Shown in pieces: positions 1 through 9,080 of a DNA stretch of 64,000 bases. Position 1 is the first letter of the stretch. Each line of letters starts with the position of its first letter. The notes beneath the pieces are model-generated. The model worked only from the letters and a program-made list of their open reading frames with translations, made no database searches and was not told the origin of the DNA. Origin of the DNA: Allokutzneria oryzae. GTDB lineage: Bacteria > Actinomycetota > Actinomycetes > Mycobacteriales > Pseudonocardiaceae. The translations under genes were made by a program, and so were the position numbers. Location: the NCBI RefSeq assembly GCF_042429765.1, contig NZ_JBHLZU010000033.1, positions 1 through 64,000 on the forward strand, written 5' to 3'.

Positions 1-35
1 CCGGGGCATTTGCTCGTTCATTTCGTTGTGTCGGA

Positions 36-65
36 AGCTTATCTGGTCGGTGTTTCCGATGTCAA
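36..65 (-). promoter_or_regulatory. tandem promoter P1 (nearest the window edge)
   Basis: Minus strand: -35 TTGACA (60-65), 18-bp spacer, -10 TAAGCT (36-41). Transcription would start near base 29 and leave the window. It is the most downstream of five similar promoters. Confidence 0.7.
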
Positions 66-119
66 ATCCGCTGTTTCGCGGTCTCTCGCCGGTCCCGATT
101 CAGTTCTCGCTTCCCGCCA

Positions 120-149
120 ACCGTATCCGGTCCGCATTCTCGGTGTCAA
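120..149 (-). promoter_or_regulatory. tandem promoter P2
   Basis: Minus strand: -35 TTGACA (144-149), 18-bp spacer, -10 TACGGT (120-125). The flanking bases match P1 and P3, which makes this a repeated promoter unit rather than a chance hexamer pair. Confidence 0.7.
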
Positions 150-213
150 ATCCGCGGTAACCGCAGATATGATGTTCGCCGAGGTCACAGACCCTTTCAG
201 GTCGGCGCCGCAG

Positions 214-243
214 ACGTTATCCGAACCGCATTTCCAGTGTCAA
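214..243 (-). promoter_or_regulatory. tandem promoter P3
   Basis: Minus strand: -35 TTGACA (238-243), 18-bp spacer, -10 TAACGT (214-219). Confidence 0.7.
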
Positions 244-478
244 ATCGGGGCCGAACCCACCATTTCCACAGAAAACCGTTCCGCACACACGCCTATCGGA
301 ACATATTCACTTCACATCTGATGGGAGCACACCCCAGCGACGCACCGCACCCAGGCGGTTTTAGTCAGGAGTGTGTTGTTCCCGAGGGTCGTACGCTACC
401 CGATCAGTCGGAGCCGTCTTGAAGTGACCCCCTCAACAGAGGGTCAGCCTGTCAGCTGCGAATCAGGAGCACCGCAGT

Positions 479-507
479 AACTTACCCGGTCCGTATCGCG
501 GTGTCAA
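479..507 (-). promoter_or_regulatory. tandem promoter P4
   Basis: Minus strand: -35 TTGACA (502-507), 17-bp spacer, -10 TAAGTT (479-484). Confidence 0.7.
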
Positions 508-588
508 CCCGCTCGACCCGGAGTTTCTGGCCGTACTGCCCGGGCTCTTCCGATCCCGGTCCGTTCGGCTTCCCGTGCGGCGGAGAGA

Positions 589-617
589 AAGTTACGCAGC
601 GCCGCACGGGAAGTCAA
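589..617 (-). promoter_or_regulatory. tandem promoter P5 (most upstream)
   Basis: Minus strand: -35 TTGACT (612-617), 17-bp spacer, -10 TAACTT (589-594). It lies just past the stop codon of the glycosyltransferase gene (662), so that gene could read into it. Confidence 0.65.
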
Positions 618-661
618 ATCGGCTGGTCAGAGCCTTGCGGGACGATCTTGGGTGATCATCT

Positions 662-3600
662 TCAGCGGCCTCGTGGGCGGAGCCAGAGGGTCAGCGTGTC
701 CGGGGTTCGACCGGTCTCCGGGTCGGCTCCGAGCAGGTCAGCGGGGTCCCGCGGCTCGGTGGACCCGAGCGGTACCAGGTCGTAGCCCCAAGTGCCGAAC
801 TCGCGCAGCACGGCGGCCGGGTCGTCGCCGAGCTCCACGGTCTGGCGCAGTGACAGCGAGCACACCACGTGCGGGCGGTCCCTGCGGAGCAGGCGGACCA
901 GGCCGCCGAGCGCACGGTGACTGCCGCCCGGTGCGTCGACCTTCACCACGGACAGGCGCATCCCCCCGGTGGCGGGCAACGACTCCAGCTCCGTCTCCAG
1001 CCGGACGGCGCGCACGGTCGGTGCCTGCTGTTCCCCTTCCGCCGGTTCCCCGGCGGGGTGAACCACGACCCCACCGGTGAGGGCGGGCCGCACCTGGAGA
1101 TCGGCCGGGGCGTCCCACGCCGCCGCGTCCACAACGGACAGCCGTTCGGCGACCGCGGGCGAGACGTTCACTCCGACGTTGTGCCGCAGCAGTGCCCTGG
1201 CGTGGGCGTCGGGCTCGACCGCGACCACCGCTCCACTGGTCCCGAGCATGTTGAGCACCCGGATCGAGTGGTAGCCGACGTGGGCCCCGATGTCGACGAA
1301 CACCCCGTCCGGCTCGACCAGGGAGTCGATCAGCGCGGACAGCTCCGGCTCCCACACCCCGTTGGTCGAGAGCACCGGCAGCATCAGCGAGTCCTCGGCG
1401 GGCAGTCGCAGCAGACCGGCGTCTGTCAGGACCAGTGAGGTGCTCACTCCCTCTAACGACGGGTCAACGACTCCCGCGCGGTCGTGCTCGCGGACGACGA
1501 TCCGGCGCAGCGAGTCCGCGGTGCGCAGGGCGTCGTTCGCCGCGCGGACCCCGGACTCCAGCCTCGCATCGCGTTCCCGCAGGGTGCTGACGACGCGGGA
1601 CTCCAGCGAGTCGATGCGGTCGAGCGTGCGGTTGAGCGCGGAGGTGAGCCGGTCGATGCGCTCGGCGAGGGTGTCGACCTGCTTGTCGCGCATGGCGTCG
1701 CGTTCGGCGATGGACTCTTCGAGCGCCTGGAGGCGACGACCCTGGCTTGCCATGTCCGCACGGGCTCGGACCACTCCGTCGTCGACACCGATGAGCTGGT
1801 CGTCGAGCTGGCTCTGGCGTTCTGCCAGCTGGATCACGTCCGCGCGCACGTCGGCGATGTCGGCGCGGCCACCTCCGGTTCCGGCGTCCTCGCCCTGCCT
1901 GCGGGCCAGCTCACCCGCGGTGCGCTCGACGCCGTCGACCACGGCGGTCAGGACTTCGCGAAGGTGGTTGTCGTAGTGGCTGAGCACGCGGAGGACAGCC
2001 TTGCGCAGCGCCGGCGCACCGGGCGTGCGGCTCTCCGTCTCCACGTTCGGCTTGCGCAGAAGTGCGTGCCTGGCAACAAGAAGCGGGCGAAGTGGGTCCT
2101 CGGCCGGGCCAGGAGCCGGGGCGGCGTGCTGGGCTCGCCAGCCACGGTAGGCGTGTTCGACGCGGTCGCGGAGCTGCTTCGCGGTGCCGTCCACCGTGCG
2201 GCTGTGCGTCAGGTGCTCGCGGGCGGCCTTGCCGAGGCGGATCGTCGCGTCGGGGTCTTCAGCGACGGAGCGCATCAGCTCGACGGCCGCCTGGGCATCC
2301 GGTTCCGTGCCGACTCCGTGGCAGGGCACCAGCATGGCGACCTCGGGACTGAACAGCTCCGCGACGGCGCCGTGCTGCGAGGCGAGCACCGGCAGCGACA
2401 TGCTCGCCGCCCTGGCCAGCAGCAACGATGTGCGGTCGGCTCCGTTGCCCTCCGCGCGGTGCAGCGAGACGACGCAGTCGGCCATCGCCAGCAGGTCGTC
2501 GGTCAGCTCGATGTCGGTGACGCGGCCGTCCGAGGTGCGCTCGATGAGCAGGATGCGGTGGTCGGAGGCGGTGGCAAGGCGCAGGCGCTCCGCGGCTTCC
2601 GGGTTGCGGGCCGCGCCGCTGACCGTGAGCACCAGCCGGGCTTCCTGGCGGTCCGGGAACGCGCTGAGGAACGCCGAGACCAGCCCGAGCGCGTTGCCCC
2701 TGCGCTCCGCGGTGTGGTCGACGGCGGAGATGAACACGACTCCGTCGTCGAGGCCGAAGCGGGCTCGGGCGGCCTTGCGGGCCGGGGCGTCGACCTCACC
2801 TCGGTCCGGCACCGGGAGGGAGAGCACGCGCACCGGCACGGAGGTCGTGTTCTGCGTCGCCTGGCGGGTGGCGTCGGAGAGGACCCACACTTCGTCCACT
2901 TCGGACTGCGTGTCGGTGGGGAGGCCGTCCGGGCTGACCGAGATCACGTAGCGGTCGCCCGGCACCGGGAGCGCTCCAGCGCAGCGCAGCACCACCGGGT
3001 AGACCGGTTCGTCCGCCGTGGGCAGGCCGGACGCGCGGACGGTCGCGCGCAGCAGCTCCGCCTCGGTCCCCGTGCCGACGACGCTCACACCGAGCTGGTC
3101 GACCAGGACCGGACCCGCGTTCGGGTCGAGGCGGGGGACGGCGTCCGGGTGGACGCGGCCGGTGGAGACCCCCGTGGTCGCGCACCAGGTGCGGAACTCC
3201 TTGGCCTGCGCGCCGAACGGGTCCGGGTACTGCCTGCGCAGCTCGGGGTCGTCCTGCCAGAGCGCGGCGCCCCAGCGCGAGCCGCCGGAGGCGTGCTGGT
3301 TCTCGTCGGCCGGTTCGCACGCCCAGCGCAGGAAGTCCGCGATGTCGGCGGCCGGGCCGAACGCGGGTTTCGCGGGCGGGACGCCGTTGCGCTGCTGGGT
3401 GCTGAGGCGGTACTCGCGGCGCAGTGCGTCGGGGACCGGGGTGCCGTCGGGCAGCGCCGCGAACGCGTAGGGGTCGCGCTCGCGGTTGTGGCCGACGCGG
3501 ACGAGCTCGTTGCGGTAGATCGCGCAGAGCTGCGCCATCGGCGGGTGTTCGGACAGCAGGACGCGCGGGCGGTCGGCGATGTTGGCGGAGAGCAGCCAGG

Positions 3601-4393
3601 GTCGCTGCGGGTCGAAGCCCGCGAGGTGCACCGTGCGCAGCGGCTTGTCACCGACGAGCAGGCGGCCCTTGGCGTCGCGCCACGGCGGACGCTGGTCGAT
3701 GTTCCAGATGGAGACCCCGATGCCGGGATCGCGCAACACCTCGTGCTCGACCAGCGCGGGGGCTCCGTCCAGGAACGCGCCCGCGGCGTCGGGGGCCTGG
3801 CGGACCTGCTCGGCCCACATGTTGAGGAAGGGAGCGGAGCCGGGCGCGACCGCGATGAAGCCCGGGTCGAACATGCCCGCCGTCAGCAGCTCCTCCGGAG
3901 CTGGTCGCATGCCGTCGCGGGGAAGCGGTTCGAGGACCCTCGGCAGCAGCACGACCGGGTTGCGGGCGATCGCGCCGAGGATCTCGTCGATCACCGTGTC
4001 CAGCACGAGCACGTTGGAGTCGAGGTAGAGCACCGGGCCCGCCTCGGCGAGCAGCCGCATCATCAGCCTGGGCTGCAGGACCGCGCGCAGCTCCTCCGGG
4101 GTGCACGCCGTCGCCAACCAGGACAGCTCGGCCGCGTCCACGCCGATGTCCGCCGGGGTGAGCAGGCCGGGGCCGACCGATCCCGGCTCGGCGTCCACCA
4201 GCAGCGCGACGAACCGGCCGCCGGGGTGCTTGGCGAGGAAGGCCCCACTGAGGAGCCGGACCGCGGGCAGGTCCGCGCGGGTGGCGACTGTGCACGCGTT
4301 CAGCACGGCCTGCGGTTGCGACTGCGGCTGCGGATCGGTGGTCGGCTCGGTCTGTGCGGGAACTTCAGTCACGTCCCAGAACCTATCCCGCAC
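662..4393 (-). CDS. two-domain glycosyltransferase fused to an FkbM-type methyltransferase
   Basis: A large (1243 aa) soluble protein that probably decorates a cell-surface glycan. Residues about 30-300 resemble a nucleotide-sugar transferase with a DxD-like YLDSN segment. Residues about 430-760 resemble a second, GT4-like glycosyltransferase. Residues about 835-975 are a charged heptad-rich coiled coil. Residues about 1000-1230 are an FkbM-family SAM-dependent methyltransferase with the motif VDIGAHVGYHS near 1031. No signal peptide or membrane span is evident. The GTG at 4393 is the longest start, but a second GTG at 4372 (VTEVPAQ) is equally plausible because neither has a clear ribosome site. 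Such fusions are known in actinobacterial surface polysaccharide loci, but no other glycan genes sit here, so the substrate is unknown. Confidence 0.8.
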   Translation of the reverse strand: MRDRFWDVTEVPAQTEPTTDPQPQSQPQAVLNACTVATRADLPAVRLLSGAFLAKHPGGRFVALLVDAEPGSVGPGLLTPADIGVDAAELSWLATACTPEELRAVLQPRLMMRLLAEAGPVLYLDSNVLVLDTVIDEILGAIARNPVVLLPRVLEPLPRDGMRPAPEELLTAGMFDPGFIAVAPGSAPFLNMWAEQVRQAPDAAGAFLDGAPALVEHEVLRDPGIGVSIWNIDQRPPWRDAKGRLLVGDKPLRTVHLAGFDPQRPWLLSANIADRPRVLLSEHPPMAQLCAIYRNELVRVGHNRERDPYAFAALPDGTPVPDALRREYRLSTQQRNGVPPAKPAFGPAADIADFLRWACEPADENQHASGGSRWGAALWQDDPELRRQYPDPFGAQAKEFRTWCATTGVSTGRVHPDAVPRLDPNAGPVLVDQLGVSVVGTGTEAELLRATVRASGLPTADEPVYPVVLRCAGALPVPGDRYVISVSPDGLPTDTQSEVDEVWVLSDATRQATQNTTSVPVRVLSLPVPDRGEVDAPARKAARARFGLDDGVVFISAVDHTAERRGNALGLVSAFLSAFPDRQEARLVLTVSGAARNPEAAERLRLATASDHRILLIERTSDGRVTDIELTDDLLAMADCVVSLHRAEGNGADRTSLLLARAASMSLPVLASQHGAVAELFSPEVAMLVPCHGVGTEPDAQAAVELMRSVAEDPDATIRLGKAAREHLTHSRTVDGTAKQLRDRVEHAYRGWRAQHAAPAPGPAEDPLRPLLVARHALLRKPNVETESRTPGAPALRKAVLRVLSHYDNHLREVLTAVVDGVERTAGELARRQGEDAGTGGGRADIADVRADVIQLAERQSQLDDQLIGVDDGVVRARADMASQGRRLQALEESIAERDAMRDKQVDTLAERIDRLTSALNRTLDRIDSLESRVVSTLRERDARLESGVRAANDALRTADSLRRIVVREHDRAGVVDPSLEGVSTSLVLTDAGLLRLPAEDSLMLPVLSTNGVWEPELSALIDSLVEPDGVFVDIGAHVGYHSIRVLNMLGTSGAVVAVEPDAHARALLRHNVGVNVSPAVAERLSVVDAAAWDAPADLQVRPALTGGVVVHPAGEPAEGEQQAPTVRAVRLETELESLPATGGMRLSVVKVDAPGGSHRALGGLVRLLRRDRPHVVCSLSLRQTVELGDDPAAVLREFGTWGYDLVPLGSTEPRDPADLLGADPETGRTPDTLTLWLRPRGR

Positions 4394-4453
4394 GGCACGT
4401 GTTCGGGGTCGGTCAACCGGAGCACAAGGACCGCCGCTCGGCTCAGGCTCACG

Positions 4454-5959
4454 TCACCGCGGCAGCGTCGGCAGGTAGCGCGGGGTGAGCCGCGCTGGTC
4501 GCAGCCTCTCGAAGCCGGCGGCGAGCGCGAGCAGCCGGGCGTCGGAGTCCCGGCCCGCGAACAGCGACACGCCGATGGGCAGCGGCCCCGCCGCACCCGC
4601 GGGAACGGTGATGTTGGGGTAACCGGCCATGGCCGCCGGAGCGCTGGAGCCCAGCACGAACGCGTCGCCTTCGCCGTACTCGGTCTTCCACGCGGGGCTG
4701 TTGGTCGGCGCGAGGATCGCGTCCAGCCGGTGCTCGGCCAGCGTCTCGTCGATCGAGCGCCGCGAGAGATCGGTCACCAGGGCGCGCTTGCGCCGGTACT
4801 CCGGGTCGGTGGTCGGCGCGGCGGTGAGGGTCCGGGTGAACAGCTCCTGACCGAACTTCGACAGTTCGACAGGATCCTTCGCGTTGAAGCGAACCAGCTC
4901 GTCCAGGGTCTTCGGGCCGCAGGAGCGGGTGGCGAGGTAGGCGGGCAGGTCGCGTTTGAACTCGCTGAGGAGCACGTCGAGGGAGTGCTCACCGGCCTGG
5001 TCCAGGTAGGGCGGCTCGACGTCGACGACCGTGACCCCGTTGACGCGCAAGAGGTCCACTGTGGAGTTGAGCACCCGGTCCACGTCGGGGTCGGCGCCGG
5101 CCCTGCGCCACACACCGATGCGGGAACCGCGCAGGCTCGCGGGCGCCGTGGCGGCGGGCCTGGCGCGCAGCGCGTCCAGGGTGATCGCGACGTCGACCAC
5201 GTGCCGGGCCATCGGTCCGGCCGTGTCCTGCTCGTGGGAGATCGGCACGACGCCTTCGCCGCTGACCACTCCGAGGGTGGGCTTGAGGCCGACGACCCCG
5301 GTCGCGCCCGCCGGGCAGACGATCGAGCCGTTGGTCTCCGTGCCGATCGCGACCTGTGCGAGCGACGCGGCGACCGCGGCACCCGAGCCGGAGGACGAGC
5401 CGCAGGGGTTGCGGTCGAGCACGTGCGGGTTCGCGGTCTGGCCGCCGACACCCGACCAGCCGGAGGTGGCCTTGGTGGAGCGGAAGTTGGCCCACTCCGA
5501 GAGGTTCGTCTTGCCGAGGATCACCGCGCCCGCGGCCCGGAGCTTGCGGACGAGCTCGGCGTCCTTCGCCGGACGGCTGCCGAGGAGCGCGCGCGAGCCA
5601 GCGGTGGTGACCCCCGCGTCGATGTTGTCCTTGAGCAGCACGGGAATGCCGTCGAGCGGGCCGCGCAGCGCGTTCGACCTCCTGCGCCGGTCGCTCGCGG
5701 CGGCTTGGGCGAGCGCGTCCGGCTCGACCCGCATGACCGCGTGCACCTCGCGGTCGACGGTGCGGATGCGCCGGAGGTAGGCGCTGGTGAGGCCGACCGC
5801 GCTGAGCCGGCCGGCGGCCATCTGCCGTTGCAGCGCGGGGATGGTGGCGCTGTCCAGGTGCTCGGCGGGATCGGCCGCGGCGGCCGGGGCGATCGCGGTG
5901 GCGGTGATCGCGATCACGGCCGAGCTCGTGGTCAGGATCGTGCTGAGGCGGCGACGCAT
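4454..5959 (-). CDS. exported amidase (amidase signature family)
   Basis: A 501-aa amidohydrolase of the amidase signature family, which cleaves carboxamides. An N-terminal export signal follows MRRRLSTIL and ends near an AAAAD stretch, so the enzyme should act outside the membrane. The triad is visible: Lys in LLKDN (about residue 110), the cis-Ser in GSSSGSG (about 186) and the nucleophile Ser in GTETNGSI (about 212). ATG at 5959 is chosen because it begins the signal peptide; the frame extends 12 codons further upstream without support. It lies 43 bp downstream of glnA2 on the same strand and could be co-transcribed. The substrate cannot be deduced; indoleacetamide-type, aryl or peptide amides are all possible. 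Confidence 0.88.
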   Translation of the reverse strand: MRRRLSTILTTSSAVIAITATAIAPAAAADPAEHLDSATIPALQRQMAAGRLSAVGLTSAYLRRIRTVDREVHAVMRVEPDALAQAAASDRRRRSNALRGPLDGIPVLLKDNIDAGVTTAGSRALLGSRPAKDAELVRKLRAAGAVILGKTNLSEWANFRSTKATSGWSGVGGQTANPHVLDRNPCGSSSGSGAAVAASLAQVAIGTETNGSIVCPAGATGVVGLKPTLGVVSGEGVVPISHEQDTAGPMARHVVDVAITLDALRARPAATAPASLRGSRIGVWRRAGADPDVDRVLNSTVDLLRVNGVTVVDVEPPYLDQAGEHSLDVLLSEFKRDLPAYLATRSCGPKTLDELVRFNAKDPVELSKFGQELFTRTLTAAPTTDPEYRRKRALVTDLSRRSIDETLAEHRLDAILAPTNSPAWKTEYGEGDAFVLGSSAPAAMAGYPNITVPAGAAGPLPIGVSLFAGRDSDARLLALAAGFERLRPARLTPRYLPTLPR

Positions 5960-6002
5960 GGCCACCACCCCAGCCGCCGACCCCGCCGGGGTCAACCCTC
6001 GA

Positions 6003-7346
6003 TCAGAGCATCGGAAGGTAGGTGCTCAGTTCGAACGGGGTCACCTGACGGCGGTAGTCGTCCCACTCCGAGCGCTTGTTCCGCAGGAAGAAGTCGAAGA
6101 CCCCCTCGCCGAGGGTCTCCGCGACCAGCTCCGAGTTCTCCATCTCCGCCAGCGCCTCCGCCAGGTTGTACGGCAGCGAGTCGTAGCCCGCGGCACGGCG
6201 CTCGGACTCCGTCAGCGACCACACGTTGTCCTCGGTGGGCGGCGGCAGCTCGTAGCCCTCCTGCACGCCCTTCAGCCCGGCGGCCAGGATCACCGCGTAG
6301 GCCAGGTACGGGTTGCACGAGGAGTCGGGGCTGCGCAGCTCGACGCGGCGCGAGGACGCCTTGCCCGGCGAGTACATCGGCACCCTGACCAGCGCCGACC
6401 GGTTCGCGTGGCCCCAGCACACCGTGGTCGGGGCCTCGCCGCCGACGATGAGGCGCTTGTAGGAGTTGACCCACTGGTTGGTGACCGCGCTGATCTCACG
6501 GGCGTGCTTGAGCAGACCCGCGACGAACGCCTTGCCGGTCTGGGACAGCTCGTAGGGGTCCTCGCTGTCGTAGAAGGCGTTGCGGTCGCCCTCGAAGAGG
6601 CTGAAGTGGGTGTGCATGCCGGAGCCCGCGTGCTGCGAGAACGGCTTGGGCATGAAGGACGCGCGCACGCCCTGGGTGATCGCGACCTCCTTCACCACGT
6701 AGCGGAAGGTCATCACGTTGTCGGCCATGGTCAGCGCGTCGGCGTAGCGCAGGTCGATCTCCTGCTGGCCGGGCGCGGCCTCGTGGTGGCTGAACTCCAC
6801 CGAGATGCCCATCGCCTCCAGCGTCTCGATCGCGTGCCTGCGGAAGTGCGGCGCGGCGTTGAGGCTGGCCTGGTCGAAGTAGCCGCCGCGGTCGGCGGGC
6901 TCCGGCGGCCTGCCGTCGCCGTGCAGCTCGCGCAGCAGGTAGAACTCGATCTCCGGGTGCACGTAGCAGGTGAACCCGGCCTCGCTGGCCTTGGCGAGGG
7001 TGCGCCGCAGCACGTGCCGGGGGTCCGACCAGCACGGGGAGCCGTCCGGCATGGAGATGTCGCAGAACATCCGCGCCGAGTAGTGCTCACCGTCCGGGGT
7101 CTCCCAGGGCAGCACCTGGAAGGTCGCCGGGTCCGGCTTGGCGACCATGTCGGACTCGTAGACCCGGGCGAAGCCCTCGATGGCCGAGCCGTCGAAGCCG
7201 ATGCCCTCGGCGAAGGCCCCTTCGAGCTCGGCGGGGGCGACGGCAACCGACTTCAGGAAACCGAGGACGTCGGTGAACCACAGCCGGACGAACCGGATGT
7301 CGCGCTCTTCCAGGGTGCGGAGCACGAACTCCTGCTGGCGATCCAT
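6003..7346 (-). CDS. glnA2: glutamine synthetase-like enzyme GlnA2
   Basis: A 447-aa type I glutamine synthetase fold. The N-terminus (MDRQQEFVLRTLEERDIRF) and the overall sequence closely match mycobacterial GlnA2. Family members use ATP to form gamma-glutamyl amides; some actinobacterial GlnA2/GlnA3 proteins act on polyamines rather than ammonia, so the acceptor is uncertain. The active-site Glu/His segments (GFDGSAIEGFA, HPEIEFYLL, MHTHFSL, NRSALVRVP) are present. The adenylylation tyrosine of GlnA1 is absent: the equivalent region reads NVWSLTESERRAAGY. Control by GlnE is therefore unlikely. glnA1 and glnE, its neighbours in mycobacteria, are not in this window. The gene appears leaderless (see the -10 element at 7353). 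Confidence 0.92.
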   Translation of the reverse strand: MDRQQEFVLRTLEERDIRFVRLWFTDVLGFLKSVAVAPAELEGAFAEGIGFDGSAIEGFARVYESDMVAKPDPATFQVLPWETPDGEHYSARMFCDISMPDGSPCWSDPRHVLRRTLAKASEAGFTCYVHPEIEFYLLRELHGDGRPPEPADRGGYFDQASLNAAPHFRRHAIETLEAMGISVEFSHHEAAPGQQEIDLRYADALTMADNVMTFRYVVKEVAITQGVRASFMPKPFSQHAGSGMHTHFSLFEGDRNAFYDSEDPYELSQTGKAFVAGLLKHAREISAVTNQWVNSYKRLIVGGEAPTTVCWGHANRSALVRVPMYSPGKASSRRVELRSPDSSCNPYLAYAVILAAGLKGVQEGYELPPPTEDNVWSLTESERRAAGYDSLPYNLAEALAEMENSELVAETLGEGVFDFFLRNKRSEWDDYRRQVTPFELSTYLPML

Positions 7347-7352
7347 GAGGTC

Positions 7353-7358
7353 ACCCTA
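7353..7358 (-). promoter_or_regulatory. -10 element of glnA2, probable leaderless promoter
   Basis: Minus strand TAGGGT lies exactly six bases before the glnA2 ATG. An RNA starting about 6-7 bases downstream of the hexamer would begin at or next to the start codon. No convincing -35 box is visible. Confidence 0.5.
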
Positions 7359-7401
7359 GATGTCCCTGGCGGCTGTCGCGGGCACGCACCACCGGGTGGG
7401 A

Positions 7402-8991
7402 TCAGCCCGAGCAGCGTGCGCCCTCCGCGGGCGCCCGCAGATCCACCAGGTAGGCGATGCCCGCGCTGTCCAAGCACGCGTTGCCGGACAGGAAGCCGGT
7501 GTGCCGCGTGGCGTCCTGGGTGAGCAGCCGCGCCCGGAGCACTCGGGCGAGCTTGACGCCCGCCTCGTACGGGGTGGCCGGGTCACCGGTGGTGGACACG
7601 ACTAGCAGCTGCGGCAGGCCCGGCAGCGCGGCGCGGTGCTGCTGCGCCGTGACCGGGGCGGGCCAGAACGCGCACGCGTCGAGGTAGCCGATCACCGGCG
7701 AGCCGTCGTCGAGGAAGGGCGCGGCCTGGCGGTAGCGGCGCTCGACGTCGGCCCGGACCTCGCGGTCGGTGGTCCTGGCGTCGTCGACGCAGCGCACCGC
7801 GGAGAACGCGTCGTTGATGTTGGAGTAGCGGCCGTCGGTGCCTCGGCCGTTGTAGCTGTCGGCCAGCGAGATCAGCGTCTCCCCCGACCCCTTGCTCAGC
7901 TGGTTGAGCCCGGTGTTCAGGCTCTCCCACAGGGTCTCGGCGTAGAGGGTCTGGATCACGGCGGTCACCGCGTCGCCGTAGGAGAGCTTGCGGCCGTCGC
8001 GCACCGGGACCGGCTTCTCCGCGAGCGGGCGGACCAGGCGCTGGAAGACCTGCGCGGCTCGGCTCGGGTCGCCGCCGAGCGCGCAGTCGAAGCGCGGCGC
8101 GCACCAGCGGCTGAACGCGTCGAAGGCCTTCTGGAACCCGGCGCCCTGCGCGATGAGCTCGTCGTTGGGGCTCTGGTCGGGGTCGACCGCGCCGTCGAGC
8201 ACCATCGCGCGCACGTTGCCGGGGAAGGTCTCGGCGTAGACGGTGCCGATGCGGGTGCCGTAGGAGTAGCCGAGGTAGGTCAGCTTCTCGTCACCGAGTG
8301 CGGAGCGCATGACGTCGAGGTCCTTGGCGACCTCGCGCGTGCCGATGTTGGCCAGGACGTCCGCCCCGGTGCGCTCGGCGCACTTCGCGGCGTAGTCCTT
8401 CTCCTCCGCCTCGGTCTTCGCGACCCCCGCGGGCGAGTAGTCCAGGTCGGTGTCCAGGCGGAGCTCGTCGCGCTCGGCGTCGGTGAGGCAGCGGATCTCG
8501 GGCTGGCTCGCGCCGATGCCGCGCGGGTCGAATCCGACCAGGTCGAAGCGCCTGCCGAGGTCGTTGTCCCGGACCTGGCCGACCATGCCCGCGGCGGCGG
8601 CCATGCCGGAGGCGCCGGGGCCGCCGGGGTTGAGGACCAGGGAGCCGATGCGCCCGCCGGGCTCGCTCGCGGGCCTGCGCAGCAGGCCGAGGGTGATGTC
8701 GCGAGCGGCGGGGTTGGCGTAGTCCAGCGGCACGGTCAGCCGGGCGCACTCGACGGTGCGGCGCTGGAAGGCCGCACGCTGCTCGGCGCTGACCGCGTAC
8801 CCGTCGCAGGGCTCCCAGGTGAGCTTCTGGGAGTAGTAGCGCTCCAGTCCGGCGGGCACCACACCGGCCGGGCCCCGTTGTTCGACGTGGGGTTGCTGGG
8901 GTTGTTGGGGCTGCTGGGTCGCGGTGCATCCGGCGAGCAGCGCGACCGACAGCGCGCACAGAGCGGTCCAGCGTCGTGGCACAACGGGCAT
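7402..8991 (-). CDS. exported alpha/beta hydrolase, tripeptidyl aminopeptidase (TAP) family lipoprotein
   Basis: A 529-aa lipoprotein: MPVVPRRWTALCALSVALLAGC gives a short signal and an LLAGC lipobox, so it should be anchored outside the membrane. The hydrolase fold shows the oxyanion segment NPGGPGASG, the nucleophile elbow GYSYGTR, an Asp in STTGDPATP, and a His in the C-terminal TAP-like domain (DATRHTGF). It corresponds in family and position to the exported peptidases of M. tuberculosis next to panB. The start at 8991 follows an AGGA ribosome site and begins the signal peptide. It is divergent from nadE, with 89 bp between the starts. Likely role: trimming peptides outside the cell; the specificity is unknown. 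Confidence 0.88.
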   Translation of the reverse strand: MPVVPRRWTALCALSVALLAGCTATQQPQQPQQPHVEQRGPAGVVPAGLERYYSQKLTWEPCDGYAVSAEQRAAFQRRTVECARLTVPLDYANPAARDITLGLLRRPASEPGGRIGSLVLNPGGPGASGMAAAAGMVGQVRDNDLGRRFDLVGFDPRGIGASQPEIRCLTDAERDELRLDTDLDYSPAGVAKTEAEEKDYAAKCAERTGADVLANIGTREVAKDLDVMRSALGDEKLTYLGYSYGTRIGTVYAETFPGNVRAMVLDGAVDPDQSPNDELIAQGAGFQKAFDAFSRWCAPRFDCALGGDPSRAAQVFQRLVRPLAEKPVPVRDGRKLSYGDAVTAVIQTLYAETLWESLNTGLNQLSKGSGETLISLADSYNGRGTDGRYSNINDAFSAVRCVDDARTTDREVRADVERRYRQAAPFLDDGSPVIGYLDACAFWPAPVTAQQHRAALPGLPQLLVVSTTGDPATPYEAGVKLARVLRARLLTQDATRHTGFLSGNACLDSAGIAYLVDLRAPAEGARCSG

Positions 8992-9080
8992 GCCGTGATC
9001 CTGCCGTTGTGCCGATGCTGTGACCAAACCTGGTCTCGAACAGTGTCCAGTCCGCCACCGAGTGCGCGAAGATAGATGGC

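Larger units (their letters stand above)
1..661. other. gene-free, AT-richer leader region holding a promoter array
   Basis: I see no convincing protein gene here. Base composition is less GC-rich than the rest of the window. The region contains five copies of a roughly 30-bp degenerate unit that reads as a promoter on the minus strand (listed separately). The interval 244-478 between the third and fourth promoters holds only a short inverted repeat around 427-447 (TGACCC and GGGTCA arms). A short plus-strand frame through the repeats (10-321) encodes a repetitive peptide only because the DNA itself repeats; it has no ribosome site. Confidence 0.7.

Noticed and set aside
10..321. A 103-residue plus-strand frame with internal repeats
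   Set aside because: The protein repeats simply reflect the repeated promoter DNA; no ribosome site.
1..661. CRISPR-like array from the regularly recurring TGTCAAATC motif
   Set aside because: Repeats are degenerate, unevenly spaced (84, 94, 264 and 110 bp) and read as promoters; no cas genes.
1484..6388. A 1634-codon open frame on the plus strand
   Set aside because: It runs antisense through three clear genes (glycosyltransferase, amidase, GlnA2), has no domain and is Arg/Gly/Ala-rich, as expected opposite high-GC coding DNA.
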